Shown here piece after piece: positions 22,101-33,170 of a stretch of DNA of 64,000 nucleotides. The stretch comes from Aurelia coerulea (Eukaryota; Cnidaria; Scyphozoa; Semaeostomeae; Ulmaridae): contig CM076944.1 in NCBI GenBank assembly GCA_039566865.1, positions 19,924,501-19,988,500 of the forward strand, written 5' to 3'. The notes beneath the pieces were generated by a model. It made no database searches. It was not told where the DNA came from and worked only from the letters and a program-made list of their open reading frames with translations. A program made the position numbers and the translations under genes. Position 1 is the stretch's first letter. Each line of letters begins with the position of its first letter.

Positions 22101-22273
22101 ATCAAGTCACTTTTGGTTCAAACAGTCTTCGATCACTAGGACCTCAAATCTTGAATGCATTGCCAAATGAAACTAAATCTGCCGACAACTTAAATTCTTT
22201 TAAACGCATGATAAAACAATGGAATGGACCAAATTGTAAATGCAATGCTTGTCAACATTCACCCGAATTTTAG
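19158..22273 (+). pseudogene. LINE-A ORF2, endonuclease-reverse transcriptase with one frameshift
   Basis: Residues 65-290 form an APE-like endonuclease: NINSLRHK, the catalytic Glu in VIEETKINS, MGDINID and SSIDAILTN, with LNDYHGL replacing the usual SDHxP end. The reverse transcriptase follows: LMDLSKAFDCIPHDLL, GVPQGSVLGPILFNAYIND and the catalytic YADD at NYADDN. Near 21585-21600 a one-base indel shifts the frame. The first frame ends at 21650 and the remainder (VKLLGIQLDYKLNF onward) resumes in another frame to 22273, ending in a CKCNAC cysteine motif typical of this family. The related copy at 36899 is continuous across this point, confirming a lesion here rather than a programmed shift. 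Confidence 0.85.
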
Positions 22274-22966
22274 AAAATTATCTGGATTATGAAATAGTAG
22301 AAAATATTTGTATATTTGTTACGCCTGTCAATTCAATTATATCTTGTAAACTTTGCCCATATATGTCTTGAATATTTAACTTATTTAACTTATCTATTAA
22401 TTTCTTCATTTCTTAATTTATATATTTGTATGTTCGATTTGGATTAGTTGTATATATTGTAAATATGTATAGCTAGATAAAGATAATCGAATGAAAATAA
22501 GTTGACAAACAAAATCAAATGAATAGGCCTATTGACGGGAATTTTGGCAGAGTGATCTTAGGCCACTAGGCGAATGCTGCGTTTTCAGCGTGGTTTACGG
22601 AGAAAGGTCAAAGGCAAAAAGATAAGATACAACCATCACAAACAATACGGTGAATATTTTCTCTGAAATGATGTCTTTTCTAAACTAGGCCTTTCTGAAA
22701 ATTGTCATGATTAGGCCGATCTTCTTGTGGTGTGCTGCACTGCCTGTCTCGCTGCTGAATGAGGGAATCGTGTTTGTGTATCACCACGCACGGACGAAGG
22801 GCTGATAAATGTCGAAGTGTTATATAGATAACAAAGGTACCTAGAAATAAGCTGCCTTCAGGGGTATACTTTTCGGACCTTTATTCTATCAAGTCTAGTT
22901 TAGCCAAGGGTTTGCTTTTTGGCATTTTGGCCTCAGGCAGCGATACACCTTTTGGCAGTTTTGGTC

Positions 22967-23789
22967 GGCTTATTGTAATTTGCGTAAGCGTGCGTAAGCG
23001 TGCGTAAGCGTGCGTAAGCGTGCGTAAGCGTGCGTAAGCGTGCGTAAGTTACGCATACATGCGTAAGTTACGCATTTTACAACAAGTTGTGCGTAAGATA
23101 ATGCGTAAGATGATGCGTAAGATTTAAGTGTGCGTAAGATAATGCGTAAGATGATGCGTAAGATTTAAGTGTGCGTAAGATAGTGCGTAAGATCGTGCGT
23201 AAGATCGAAGTTGTGCGTAAGATAATGCGTAAGATCGTGCGTAAGATTGAAGTATGCGTAAGATGATGGGCTTCTTGTAATTTGCGAAAGATTCTTTCTT
23301 TCTAACTTTCTTGTAACTTTCTCTTTTTATACCCAGCAAATGTTTGAGATGATATTATAGACACGAATAGAGAGTTTGAAGCAAAGATTACTACAATCCT
23401 CGCCAAAACCTCTTGTCACAAAATCCTTTTTTAGGCTTTTTCGACAAAAAATCAGACTGCCTACCATTTAAACTGAAATATTTACCGAATTCAGCAGAAT
23501 CTACTTGGAAAGACTGTTTCTGTCGCATTATGCGATTCTGGGGCAATTTTTCTTATGCAAATGAGTTGGTCGATCTTACGCATCATCTTACGCACGATCT
23601 TACGCAAATTTAAATCTTACGCACGATCTTACGCATTATCTTATGCATACTTAAATCTTACGCATCATCTTACGCATTATCTTACGCACAACTTCAATCT
23701 TACGCATCATCTTACGCATTTTGTTGTAAAATGCGTAACTTACGCATGTATGCGTAACTTACGCATGCTTACGCAAATTACAATAAGCC
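22967..23789. mobile_element. Foldback element with GTGCGTAAG satellite arms, 9-bp target duplication
   Basis: The termini are GGCTTATTGTAATTTGCG and its exact complement. The left arm (to about 23260) is built of GTGCGTAAGC decamers, then GTGCGTAAGAT / AATGCGTAAGATGAT higher-order units. The right arm (23570-23789) is the same satellite inverted. A unique 300-bp AT-rich centre separates them. GTTTTGGTC is duplicated exactly outside both ends (22958-22966 and 23790-23798), pointing to a Mutator-like transposase acting in trans. No protein is encoded. Confidence 0.9.
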
Positions 23790-23798
23790 GTTTTGGTC

Positions 23799-26140
23799 TA
23801 TTAGCTGCGAGGCGATCAAATGTTGATAAACTTGCGATCTATTAAGGACACCGCATATTGGTGATTTTGGCATAAAGGAGGCCAGGTTGAGGTAATTTTA
23901 TTCTGCAAACACAATATATTGGCACTTGGGCCAGAAATTAGTTTTCCACATGGCATTGCACTGGTGGGCCAGACCAAGTTTTGTGACCATGACAGTTTCA
24001 AATGATTGATGATACCATGGTGGTACATATGATGAAAGAAAAACTGTCACATTCACAAAATTCGGTCCAGCCAGCCACCAGTGCAGTGCCATGATGTTGA
24101 AAACATTGGCAACACGCCCTTACCCAAACATTTGGCAGAGGAACCCCCCTATCCCCCTTATACATTCTAATCAGAATCACTGCGAACAGGATTTTTGTCT
24201 ACTTTTGGACTCAAAAGAGACAGAAGTTGCAACATAAACAGTAAAAATGGACAGGAATTACACAGTGCTGCATACACTTTTCAAAATATTCTTTTTAAAT
24301 CAAATCACATTTCCTATCTGTTGGTGGCACACACTTTTATCCTATCTTTTGGAAGGTTTAGGAGCTAACGTATTGTACTCTCGAGCACCAAATAATTGTC
24401 CCCTCTGCTTCTTATTTTTTTAATTATTTTCCAAGCCCCCCTCCCCCTACTTTTACTACCCTTTTTATCAATTTTTAATTCTTGAAGAATTGAAATGATA
24501 GTGAACATGATTAGTGATCATGAAAAAAGGATAGTACGTACTGAAGTAAGAAAACAATCTGTTCAGTTTTTCAGTCCCCCATTGTTCAAATGCCCCAATT
24601 ATTATTATTTTAAACCATTTACAACCCCCTGATTATTCTCAGCACCTGTACCCAAGAGTTAGCTAAAAATGAGGTATAATTCAAATTTTAAGGTGCAGTT
24701 TCCAGAACAGATTGCTACAGGAATGCACATTATTGCAGGAAACATCCCAAACAGTTCATAGACCATGGAATGATTAAGATATACTTTATAATTAAAGAGT
24801 AAAGTCAACCTTACAAAAATAGGAGTTGCACACTGCATGAGTGTGAGGCACCCACAGAGTACCCTTTGACATTTATTCGCCAAATTTAGTATTTTGAAAT
24901 GATGTTTTTATGCCAGCAAGAAACTAAAACATTAGACATTTACTACAAAAAGTAAATTCTGTGATTACATTTGAGATACATTGAAAACTTCTTCGTTCAT
25001 AGAAAGTAGTTGAAATACAATGAAGGTTTGCTGATAAATTTGCCAAAATAAATGGCAATTCTCAATTGATTGAAAGTTACTTGCTATAAGTAAAGGAATA
25101 TAAACCATACATAACTTGGATCATTTTCCAAATCTGCAGAAATTTGAGTAGATTTTGCACAAAGGCTACCGTTTAAACCTTTGCGGTACAGATTTCTACA
25201 AACTCAAAACTAGCTTGCAAAATCCAAAAGAACAATAGAGCAATTCAATGCAATGCAAAGTTTTTTGAAAATTAGTTTTTATATTCAAGGCTAAACTCAT
25301 GATATGTGCAGGCAGAGGCACTGTGCACATGAATCTCCAATATGCCAATCTGTTAAGTATAAGAGCTTTGGATCTTGAGATGATTGGTCTTTGCTTAGAC
25401 TTTCAACTTCGAAACTGGTCTTCCTACAAAAGATAATAATAAACATCAAATAATACAGGGCAGAACATGGGTGTTAAGTGTGGGCCTTTTGACAACCAAC
25501 AAACAGCTTTGCAAATGTTAAACTGTATGAAGGTATGACTATGAATATCAAAGCATATGAAAATATCAAAAACAACATTCCTCTATTTGAAGAGCTCAGG
25601 TTAGTCTGTTTCTTAAATAAAATATTAGATGAGATTTGCAATAATGTAAATTAATAATATGCAAATCACTTTTTGACTGTTTTATGCACATAATGTTCAT
25701 CTACATCTATTCTGAGACACAGTAGTGGATTTAAGGGGCAACTGGGGGCAACTTCCCCTTTCATGATGAGAGCTTGGCATCCCTTCTTGGCGAGAAGAAC
25801 GCCTCTCCTCATCATAACCCTAACACGCTCGTTTTTAATTTTTCAACCTGAGTGTGGGGGAAAATATAAATTACGGTGTTAGTTAGCACTTAAATAGAAG
25901 TCTAAAAATGTTCACAAATGCCTTTGGCATGCTCACTTTCTCTCATACTTATGGCACCCTTTTTGCAGGCTGCCTCCTCCAACTTAGGGCTGCATCCACC
26001 CCTGGTGAAACAGATTTATATGCATGTATGGATGTATGTATGTATCAATTTTCCACAAGAATAATTTGAAAGATTTACAATATCTATCTAGCTGAAAATA
26101 GATACATGATTACAATTTTTATACACATTAAATAAATACC
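23799..26140. other. Long AT-rich stretch without gene; one hairpin repeat
   Basis: There is no conserved frame or RNA gene. A hairpin-forming inverted repeat lies at 23945-24098. A few GTATG microsatellite-like runs occur near 26025. This is probably intron or intergenic host sequence with very old repeats. Confidence 0.45.
23945..24098. repeat. Imperfect inverted repeat (MITE remnant)
   Basis: CACATGGCATTGCACTGGTG...TTTTGTGACCATGACAGTTT on the left pairs with AAACTGTCACATTCACAAAA...CACCAGTGCAGTGCCATG on the right. The arms of about 55 bp are separated by a 40-bp loop. The ends and target duplication are not resolvable. Confidence 0.65.
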
Positions 26141-26144
26141 AATA

Positions 26145-27375
26145 AAAACACCCCTAATTGTTGTGGCAGGGATAGCATTAAAAGGTCCAATTGACCTTAT
26201 TTCCATAATGGTCCCCTCAAAAAATGTAAGATTGTCAGAAAAAATAAATAAATAAACTCTGGTTCACATATTTGCTAACTTGTGGAATTTATGAAGTTAG
26301 AGGTTCAGTACATTGGGGGAATGCTACTGACTAACTTCTACAACATTGAACACCTCCACAGTACCGACAGTACCATACTGTTTTGCTACTCAGTTGTCCT
26401 TTACTGACCCTCTGCTCTTTGGCTACTTTGATCAAAATTATGCTGTAGCTCACATGATGATCTTTGAAATGTATGTTTGTATGTATGTAAAATTTTGCCA
26501 TACAAATTAAAAATTAAAAGTAAAAATTTACGGAATGAAAGAAAGGCTATTTACAAGCATACAGTATGATAAAAACCAAGATCTAGTATAAAAACACCCC
26601 TAGTTTAAAATGGCAGGGATAGCATTGAAAGGTCAGTACAACCTTGTTTCCATAATGGTCCATCCAGGGGCATTATAGAAAAGAAAAGTTTTCATGAAAA
26701 AACGAGACAAAAATATTTTGTGTCAAAAGTAGAATGTAATGGCTCATTCCTAAGGAAGTTAAACAGCCTGTTTGGCCTGTTGTTTATGCAGTTTTTAGAA
26801 ATTTAATAATATATATAGGGACTGTTTTCTTGATTTTGGAGGTCTTTGAAGAAATTGTCCTTTATCTTATGTTTGAAACTGTTAACGTTTTCAGCAGACT
26901 TTAGGTCAGAGTGCATATTGTTCCAGATTTTAGGTCCTAGGTAAGATATGCCACTTTGCCCTATGTTGCTCTTTCGAAAAGGTTGATTTAATTTGTTTTT
27001 AGATCTTCGAGTAATCCGACTCTGGCCAACTGGTAAGAACATCTCCGACTTATAGAATGGGGCTGAATTATCGAAAAATTTGTAAACGTTTGTAGCAGTA
27101 CATTGTTTAAATCTCTCTTTAGTAGGGAGCCAATTTATATTCTTAAATTCTTTGATTCCTACGTGTGCTCTGTTATTCATATTTAAGCAGAACCTGATAC
27201 ATTTATTTTGAGCTGTTTGAATTCTTTTTTGTTAGCCTTTTATTAATCAGTGGAAACCAAGCACTGCATGCATAGTCAAAGTGGGGCTGGATTAATGCAT
27301 TTGCTAGTAACCTACGAAGAGAGAAGTCAAGAAAATTTTGCTTTCTATAGAGCCTGCCAGAAAGCTCGGGAACAC
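26145..27375 (-). pseudogene. LINE-I fragment: RT C-terminus and 3' UTR
   Basis: The minus strand reads, with small frame jumps, the end of a LINE reverse-transcriptase protein: LYRKQNFLDFSLRRLL, IQPHFDYACSAWFPLINKR, KIQTAQNKCIRFCLNMNNRA, then 27180-26803 with YLGPKIWNNMHSDLKSAENV. The 3' UTR contains the signature AAACACCCCT ... TGGCAGGGATAGCAT, present twice (near 26145-26225 and 26587-26665). The same signature sits at the 3' end of LINE-F (60230-60310), so the two belong to one family. The piece is 5'-truncated at about 27375, where a different LINE fragment begins. Confidence 0.75.
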
Positions 27376-27376
27376 C

Positions 27377-28240
27377 TCAGTTAATCCTGTTAGTAGCTTT
27401 GATATATGCTATGGATGCCTCTAAAATCATTCGATTGTCAGTTTTATCAAAAATTGGGCTACCGTAAAGATGCAAATTAAGCAGGGCTTTTGAATCCATG
27501 TTGTTTACATCAAAATCTGGAAGGTGTGAAAGCTGTCCAAGGAGATCATTACGCATAGGAACAAACAAAGGGCAATGCAGGAAAAAGTGCACATTATCCT
27601 CAATTCCAGTATTACAAGCACACATGGGACTCAGGCACTGGAAATTATGGCGGAATTTATGCTCATTTAACAAACTAAATTCAAGTCTCAGCATTGTCAG
27701 TTGCTTTACGCCAAAGATATCGAATACTCCAAATAAGGAATTTTTTACCGGTCTTATCAAAGTAAGCAATTTTCGTTTGAACTCGGCAATTGTTGCAGAA
27801 TTTCTAATATTTCGTCAAGCATATTCCATTCATGAAGAACATTTGTGAAGTATGAATTTGAAGAGCGCTTTGTCTTACTGAAAGGTATGTCATAATCACG
27901 TTTGCCTCTTAGACCATACTGAAGTGGTCTTTCAGTTGGTAATTCTGCGAACAGATAGGAAGGAGTACCCGTTTTCCTTAGGTTGAAAAGATGACATAAG
28001 CGTCTGAACCATCTTCGATGGTACAGACTTTCCCAACCAAGCTCATTATAGAGCTTTTGTCTGCTAGTTCCTCTCCAGGCACCCGCAACAGCGAGAGCCG
28101 CTGAGTACTGGGTTTGTTCAATTCTTTTTGTAAAATTTAGAATCATGTCAGGATCATATCTGTGATAAATGATATCACCATAATCCAGGTGCGGCCGAAC
28201 GTGTAACTTATAGACCTGATCAAGGAAGATAAGGCTCAAA
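27377..28240 (-). pseudogene. LINE-H fragment: RT C-terminal region
   Basis: Two overlapping minus frames (28239-27757 and 27769-27377) encode a C-terminal RT region: VYKLHVRPHLDYGDIIYH, ALAVAGAWRGTSRQKLYNEL, SLYHRRWFRRLCHLFNLRK. A zinc-knuckle-like tail follows with CMCACNTGIEDNVHFFLHC-type spacing (Cys-x-Cys...His...Cys). A frameshift near 27765 separates them. It is 5'-truncated at about 28240 and belongs to a family different from LINE-I, which it abuts. Confidence 0.72.
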
Positions 28241-28590
28241 TCCTTACTGGTTGCCAGAGCATGCGGAAATCATCCAATTTCATGCTTGTCAGCCAATGAG
28301 ATCACCGCTTTCTAGCCCCTGGAGACAAAATCGGTCGTTTGCGGTAAATTTTCTAGTACCGTCACTAAAACTGAAATGGATGCTAGAATACTTCAGTTAT
28401 TCGCAATTTTTTTTGATAAATCAGTTGTGAGGATGTCCGTCCAGAGTTGTTTACATGTTTAGGCACATAGCTTGTTTGGGGCCGGAGCTGCGTTCATTTT
28501 CCGGTCGAAAAATATTGACCTTCGTTGAAATATCTATAGAAATCGCTACAAATGAGATATACAGATAAGAATTTCAGCTATTATGCATAC

Positions 28591-29553
28591 TGACTTCAGC
28601 AATAACCCAAACTCCTTTACTGCTATCATATCTCAAAATTGGAGGCAATTTCTAATGATTTCTGGTAGAGATATCATTTGGGCCTAAGCTTGTCCTCGCT
28701 TAAAACTCATTCCATTGCACTTAAAAAGTAATGGTAAAATTCTAGAGCTGAATAATGCACTTACCCATGACTCAGGCACCAGTTTGACTTCGTTTGCCTT
28801 TTTTACATTAGCAAATTTTTATAAGAAACGACCAGTTGTGGGTGAATTGCAAAAACTTTCCTCGGTCCATATTTTTATCTGCACAGTCTATCCGCTTCAA
28901 ACAACAAACAGTGAACTTTGTATCATAAAAGTCTTGCATCACAAAACATTCCTATAGAACGACTCCATGTGCCTTAGCGAGGCACTCATGAATTGTTTTC
29001 ACTCATTTGGTTCAATCAGTCAATGCAAACAAATAAAAGTGCAAAACCGGGTATCTTTTTTAGCGAACCCAAAACAATGTTTTGTTCTTTTTATGTTTTG
29101 CATTGATTGAAATAAGAACGAAAAGAACGAAATGCGTGAATACAATTCACGAGTGCCTCGCTAAAGCGCATGGAATCGTTCAAAAGGAATGTTCTGTGAT
29201 GCAAGACTTTTATGATACAATGTCAAAGTTCACTGTTTGTTGTTTGAAGCGGAGAATCTGTATAGAGAAAAATATGGACCGAGGAAAGTTTTTGCAATTC
29301 GCCCACAACTGGTTGTTTCTTACAAAAATGTGGCAAATTAAAAAAGGCAAACGAAGTCAAATTGGTGCCTGAGTCATGGGTAAGTGCATTATTCAACTCT
29401 AGAATTTTACCATGACTTTTTAAGTGCAATGGAATGAGTTTTAAGCGAGGACAAGCTTAGGCCCAAATGATATCTCTACCAGAAATCATTAGAAATTGCC
29501 TCCAATTTTGAGACATGATAGCAGTGAAAGAGTTTCGGTTATTGCTGAAGTCA
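28591..29553. mobile_element. Near-perfect palindrome, about 460-bp arms
   Basis: The left arm (28591 to about 29050) starts TGACTTCAGCAATAACC. The right arm (about 29090-29553) is its inverted copy, ending GCTGAAGTCA. Both arms encode the same accidental peptide in opposite orientation (ILELNNALTHDSGT), showing high identity over the arms. The spacer is only about 40 bp. It lies 80 bp upstream of the first SNX exon. No transposase and no clear target duplication are seen. Confidence 0.85.
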
Positions 29554-29635
29554 GCCAAAATGTTAGGTGTTTTTAACGTTGGGCTCATACTATACAGTAT
29601 TTCATCTTAGTGAGCGTTTTTTCGTATTTCTTCAG

Positions 29636-29713
29636 AAATCAATGGATTCGAAGAAGAATTGTTGTCATTTTAAAGCAAATTATCAAATCATCGTTCGGAG
29701 ATCGAATCAACAG
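29636..29713 (+). CDS. SNX13: Sorting nexin (SNX13-like) exon, nexin C-terminal region, part 1
   Basis: This 78-bp exon has acceptor TTTCTTCAG and donor GTACCT. It begins with one base completing a codon, then encodes NQWIRRRIVVILKQIIKS and SFGDRIN, leaving two bases (AG). These residues match the start of the sorting-nexin C-terminal domain in SNX13 proteins, which tether and sort on endosome/lysosome or ER membranes. The AG joins with G at the next exon (33959) to give Arg. The preceding exon is not found in this window; it may be upstream or lost among repeats. The naming rests on residue patterns over three exons, so SNX25 or SNX14 remain possible. Confidence 0.82.
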
Positions 29714-29875
29714 GTACCTCTCATTTTTTGTTTGTATTCATTGAGCAGGATTTCAAAAGAAATTTCAATTTTTCAAGCAAGTGAAAGATTTAAAGTTTGT
29801 CGACACGAGTACATATTGAAATATTGTTACCGGATTACAACCTTTAAAAGGTGAAACGTTGTTGCCCTAAAATAT

Positions 29876-32800
29876 AGATCATTGATATAGATGAATAAGA
29901 GAAGAGGGCCGAGACATGAGCCTTGTGGCACACCAACTTCTACATCCCCTATGTCAGAGGCAACTCCATTAACCCTGCAGAATTGTTTACGGTTGAATAG
30001 GTAAGACCTAAGCCATGACAGCTCTCGCTGCTGAGCACCATAAATTGGAATTTTTTCACAGATAATGTCATGATCAACAGTATCAAAAGCCTTTTATCAA
30101 TGAATACTAGTCCCACAAGCCGTCCAAGGTACAAGCCGTTGTACCAGTCATCAGTATTTTCAAACAAATAAGTAAGCGTAGAATGAAGGCGCAAAAACCC
30201 AGACTGGTCAGGGGAAAAGAGACCATTTACTTTCATATCCTGATACAGCTGGTCAAAAACAAGTTTTTCAAAGAGCCTTGAGATGTTAGGTAAGACTGAT
30301 ATTGGACGGTAGTTTGACTTTTTAGTCTTGTCTCCATCTTTGAAAATCGGAGTAATTCTAGCTAGCTATTTTCCATGTATCTGGAAACTGGCTAGTTTCA
30401 ATGGATGTGTTAAACAAGAGAGCCAGAGAGTTTTCAATGACAGGTAAGGCAAGCTTCAAAAAGTAGCTGAGATATTGACAATCCCAAAGCTCTTTGCAGT
30501 TTTAATCTTGGCAAATGCAGCCCTGATCTCTTTAACTTCAATAGTCTTGAAGGCAAACTTAGCCTTATTTTTGTTGACTTCATATTCACCTGCAAGAAGA
30601 GGGTTAGGGATAAAATCAATTTTTTCTGCAAGTTCCTTGCCTATGGAGCAAAAGAAATTGTTCATTGCATCTGAAATGTCTTTTTATGAACAGTTTCAGT
30701 GCCAGACTCTTTGAGACACCTGATGTTACTAGACTTAGTTCTCTTATTGAGAAATTCATTAACTGCCTTCCAAGATTCTTTCATGCTGCCTTGACATGCA
30801 GAGATCTTATCAGTGAAATATTGCTTCTTCAGCTAAATATTCCTAGAATTGACCTTGTTGCGGACATGCCTATATGAATCCATAAGGAATTGGGACTTTC
30901 TTTTGGAAGCAGCCTTTCGTAGCTTATCCCTGGCTTGCATTAGGTCCCTAAGGTCTTTATCTATCCAAGGGCAGTATTTCTCTGAAACACGCATTTCAGT
31001 TATTGGAGCATGTTTGCCTATGATCAAGGAAAATAGGTTTGACCAATTGTTAACAAGAGTATTTATTTCATCTGTTTCGGTAAATATTTGCTCCCAGCAC
31101 ATGCCCGAAACATCAGCCAAGAATGCATTCTCATTGAAATTTTTCATTGCGAGTTTTGATCATTTTATGGTCTTTTTCTACTGCACCATTGAATTTACGA
31201 ATGCAGTAAACCATATAATGATCACTCATGGAAACTTCGTGCACCCCTGAGTTTACAATGTTTCTGGCACATGTTGTTGCAATATGATCAATGATAGAGG
31301 AAGTTGTTAAAGTGACCCTAGTTGGATCCTCAATAAGCTGTTTGAAGCTGAACAACTCATATAGATCAAGCATGTGCTTAGAATTGTTATCTACAGGCTG
31401 CTCAGCTTGTTTTGGAGTGAGATCACAATTAGTTTCTCCTAAGACAATTATTTCTTTACCCTCTTTGTCTAAGAAAGAAAGAACCTTTTCGAGCCTATCA
31501 AAAGAGGCAACAGGGTCACTTGGTGGCCTGTACCAGGCAAGAACAAGAAAGGACTTGCTATTAGGAGGTTGAGCCTCAATGCATATGATCTCTAAGTCAT
31601 CAACTGGAACATCCGAGCGAGGTTTGTATTTGACAGAGTCCCTAATATAAATAGAGACTCCGCCACCATTGCGAGTCCTTTCCAAGCGTTCTTGCTGGTA
31701 GCCTGCCATGCTAGTCAACTCTTTTGGGTAATTAGGTTCAAGCTTCGTCTCGTTCAAGGCAAGAATATGTATCCCTTGTTAATCAATAATTGAACCTCAT
31801 CTAGGTGACTACGTAGACCTTTAGCGTTCAGGGATGCAATTGCCATGCCTTTTTTGTAGCCTATATCCTGACGACACCCTGTTCCGAAGTTATTACTATG
31901 ACTAGCGTTTGTCAATGAAGTTGTATTTTTGTGGGCATCCTCCCTATCTGGAAAGCTACCCAGATGTAATATGGTCAGTCAATTTTTGAGCATAGAGGCG
32001 ATATCTATCCTGGTTAAGGTGCATGCCATCTCCCAAGAGATGCTTGAAATCAATATTCCTATCAGAAATGTGATCCCTTCCCAAGACAGTACCGCCTGAG
32101 TGCTTCATTGGCTTCAACTATCTTTACATTCAATGATGGATTGTATTTTTCTGGAAGAATAGATGATATTGTAATGTTAATGGATGGGTTCTTTTCTAAT
32201 AGTTTTATACCTACAGTTGTATTATTCAGTTTGGCCTTATCAAGTCTTCTGACATGGGAATCACCCAATAGTAGACATCTCTTTTGACTGGATCTGGTCT
32301 TGCTGGTGTTAACTTGTTTCTCATTTGGGTGCGTAGTATCTGCTTTTCCAGGTTGTTTCATTGGGGAACGTTTGTCGTGAGTGTTCTTATTTCCTGCTTT
32401 TTTGTGGGCCTTTTTTGCCTTCCTGCTTTCCACTTTTTGCCAGGCGTTATCAATAAGCTGAAGTTTTGAGTTACCTTGAGTTCCAATATCTTCTGGGATC
32501 GGCAAATCCTGTTGGTTACTTGACAGCTGATCATCCAAGAGTTGATTTATGAATCCTTGCAGATCAATAAGTCTTTTCTAAGATCTTCATTTTCTTTTTC
32601 TAGCTTCAAAATTTTTGATTTATCTGATGTATTAATTTGATGATTATAATTTCCATTGGTGGAATCACTTAAGTTTATTTCGTTGTTGACAGAATTTAGT
32701 TTTTTTGAATGGCTAATTGAGACCTCATGTTTGCTAGACTTATTTGGAGGAGCATGAGCTTTAGCTTGACTGAAGTTGATCTCAGCAGTCTCCTTGCCTG

Positions 32801-33170
32801 GTTTGGGTTTCTCAGCAGATTTTGGGTGAGCATCAATTTGACAGCTCTCAGGAGTCTCAACTATCTCATTTCCAGGTTTGAGTTTCTCAGTAGATCTTGT
32901 TACCCAAGCTAGTGTATCTCTAAGTTGTTGTATTTCATTTTTCATTGCTTTAACAGATCTAACGTTCTCTTTTAAATTGGCCATGCGTCCATCACACACC
33001 CACGAGCCTGTTACGGTACTGCCCGCGGCCATTCCAAGACATTCAGAGTGGTACCAGGAGTCACACAAGTCACACGCAACCATACTCGATTCAGTCTCGT
33101 CCCTTCGATTAAAATGGCATTCAGTGTGACAGTGCTTTAATAAAGTCTCCACGTTACCATTTTGTATTCA
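29876..33170 (-). pseudogene. LINE-C: PHD-finger LINE, decayed and 3'-truncated
   Basis: From 5' (33152) to 3' on the minus strand: ORF1 with a PHD-like zinc finger (CDLCDSWYHSECLGM) and a coiled coil (32547); a second frame with SGNH block I (RCLLLGDSHVRRL) and, after a frameshift, DGMHLNQDRYRLYA near 32000. The endonuclease follows (31757-31131: GGGVSIYIRD, LAWYRPPSD, IIVLGETNCDL, SSIIDHIATT, SMSDHYMVY), and then a reverse transcriptase broken into pieces. GLVFIDKR (LKKAFDTVDH in relatives) and GVPQGSCLGPLL near 29900 are the last RT motifs. Sequence homology stops at the IND just before the catalytic YxDD, so the 3' end is missing; this is unlike the usual 5' truncation. It is related to LINE-G. 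At least five frameshifts or stops are visible. Confidence 0.8.
32547..33152 (-). CDS. LINE-C ORF1 N-terminal part, PHD finger and coiled coil
   Basis: This frame of 201 residues carries a Cys/His cluster, HCHTECHFNRRDE..MVACDLCDSWYH and SECLG, followed by WVCDGR. This is a C4HC3 PHD-type zinc finger with a changed last cysteine pair. It is followed by a coiled coil near residues 60-85 and a polar linker ending in ILKLEKENEDLRKDLL. PHD fingers are known in ORF1 of CR1/L2-like LINEs. The frame ends at a stop near 32550, and the SGNH part continues in the next frame. Confidence 0.65.
   Translation of the reverse strand: METLLKHCHTECHFNRRDETESSMVACDLCDSWYHSECLGMAAGSTVTGSWVCDGRMANLKENVRSVKAMKNEIQQLRDTLAWVTRSTEKLKPGNEIVETPESCQIDAHPKSAEKPKPGKETAEINFSQAKAHAPPNKSSKHEVSISHSKKLNSVNNEINLSDSTNGNYNHQINTSDKSKILKLEKENEDLRKDLLICKDS

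Larger units (their letters stand above)
17101..22500 (+). mobile_element. LINE-A: near-complete CR1/L2-like non-LTR retrotransposon
   Basis: The order is ORF1a (17101-17865, coiled coil), ORF1b (17856-18965, SGNH esterase) and ORF2 (19158-22273, endonuclease plus reverse transcriptase), followed by an AT-rich 3' tail to about 22500. A 5'-truncated relative at 36899-38024 ends in a CAA-type microsatellite. The only evident lesion is a single-base frameshift in ORF2, so this is a young or recently dead copy. CR1/L2-group membership rests on the SGNH ORF1, the EN-RT order and the RT motifs. Confidence 0.85.

Noticed and set aside
22980..23790. Regular GTGCGTAAG units resembling a CRISPR array
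   Set aside because: There are no unique spacers, the array is inverted in a second half, the borders show a transposon-type duplication, and the surroundings are eukaryotic. It is satellite in a foldback element.
25740..26000. G/C-tract and ACTGGGGGCA-type sequence as a further MITE
   Set aside because: Only one end-like motif is visible; no inverted partner or duplication could be found.
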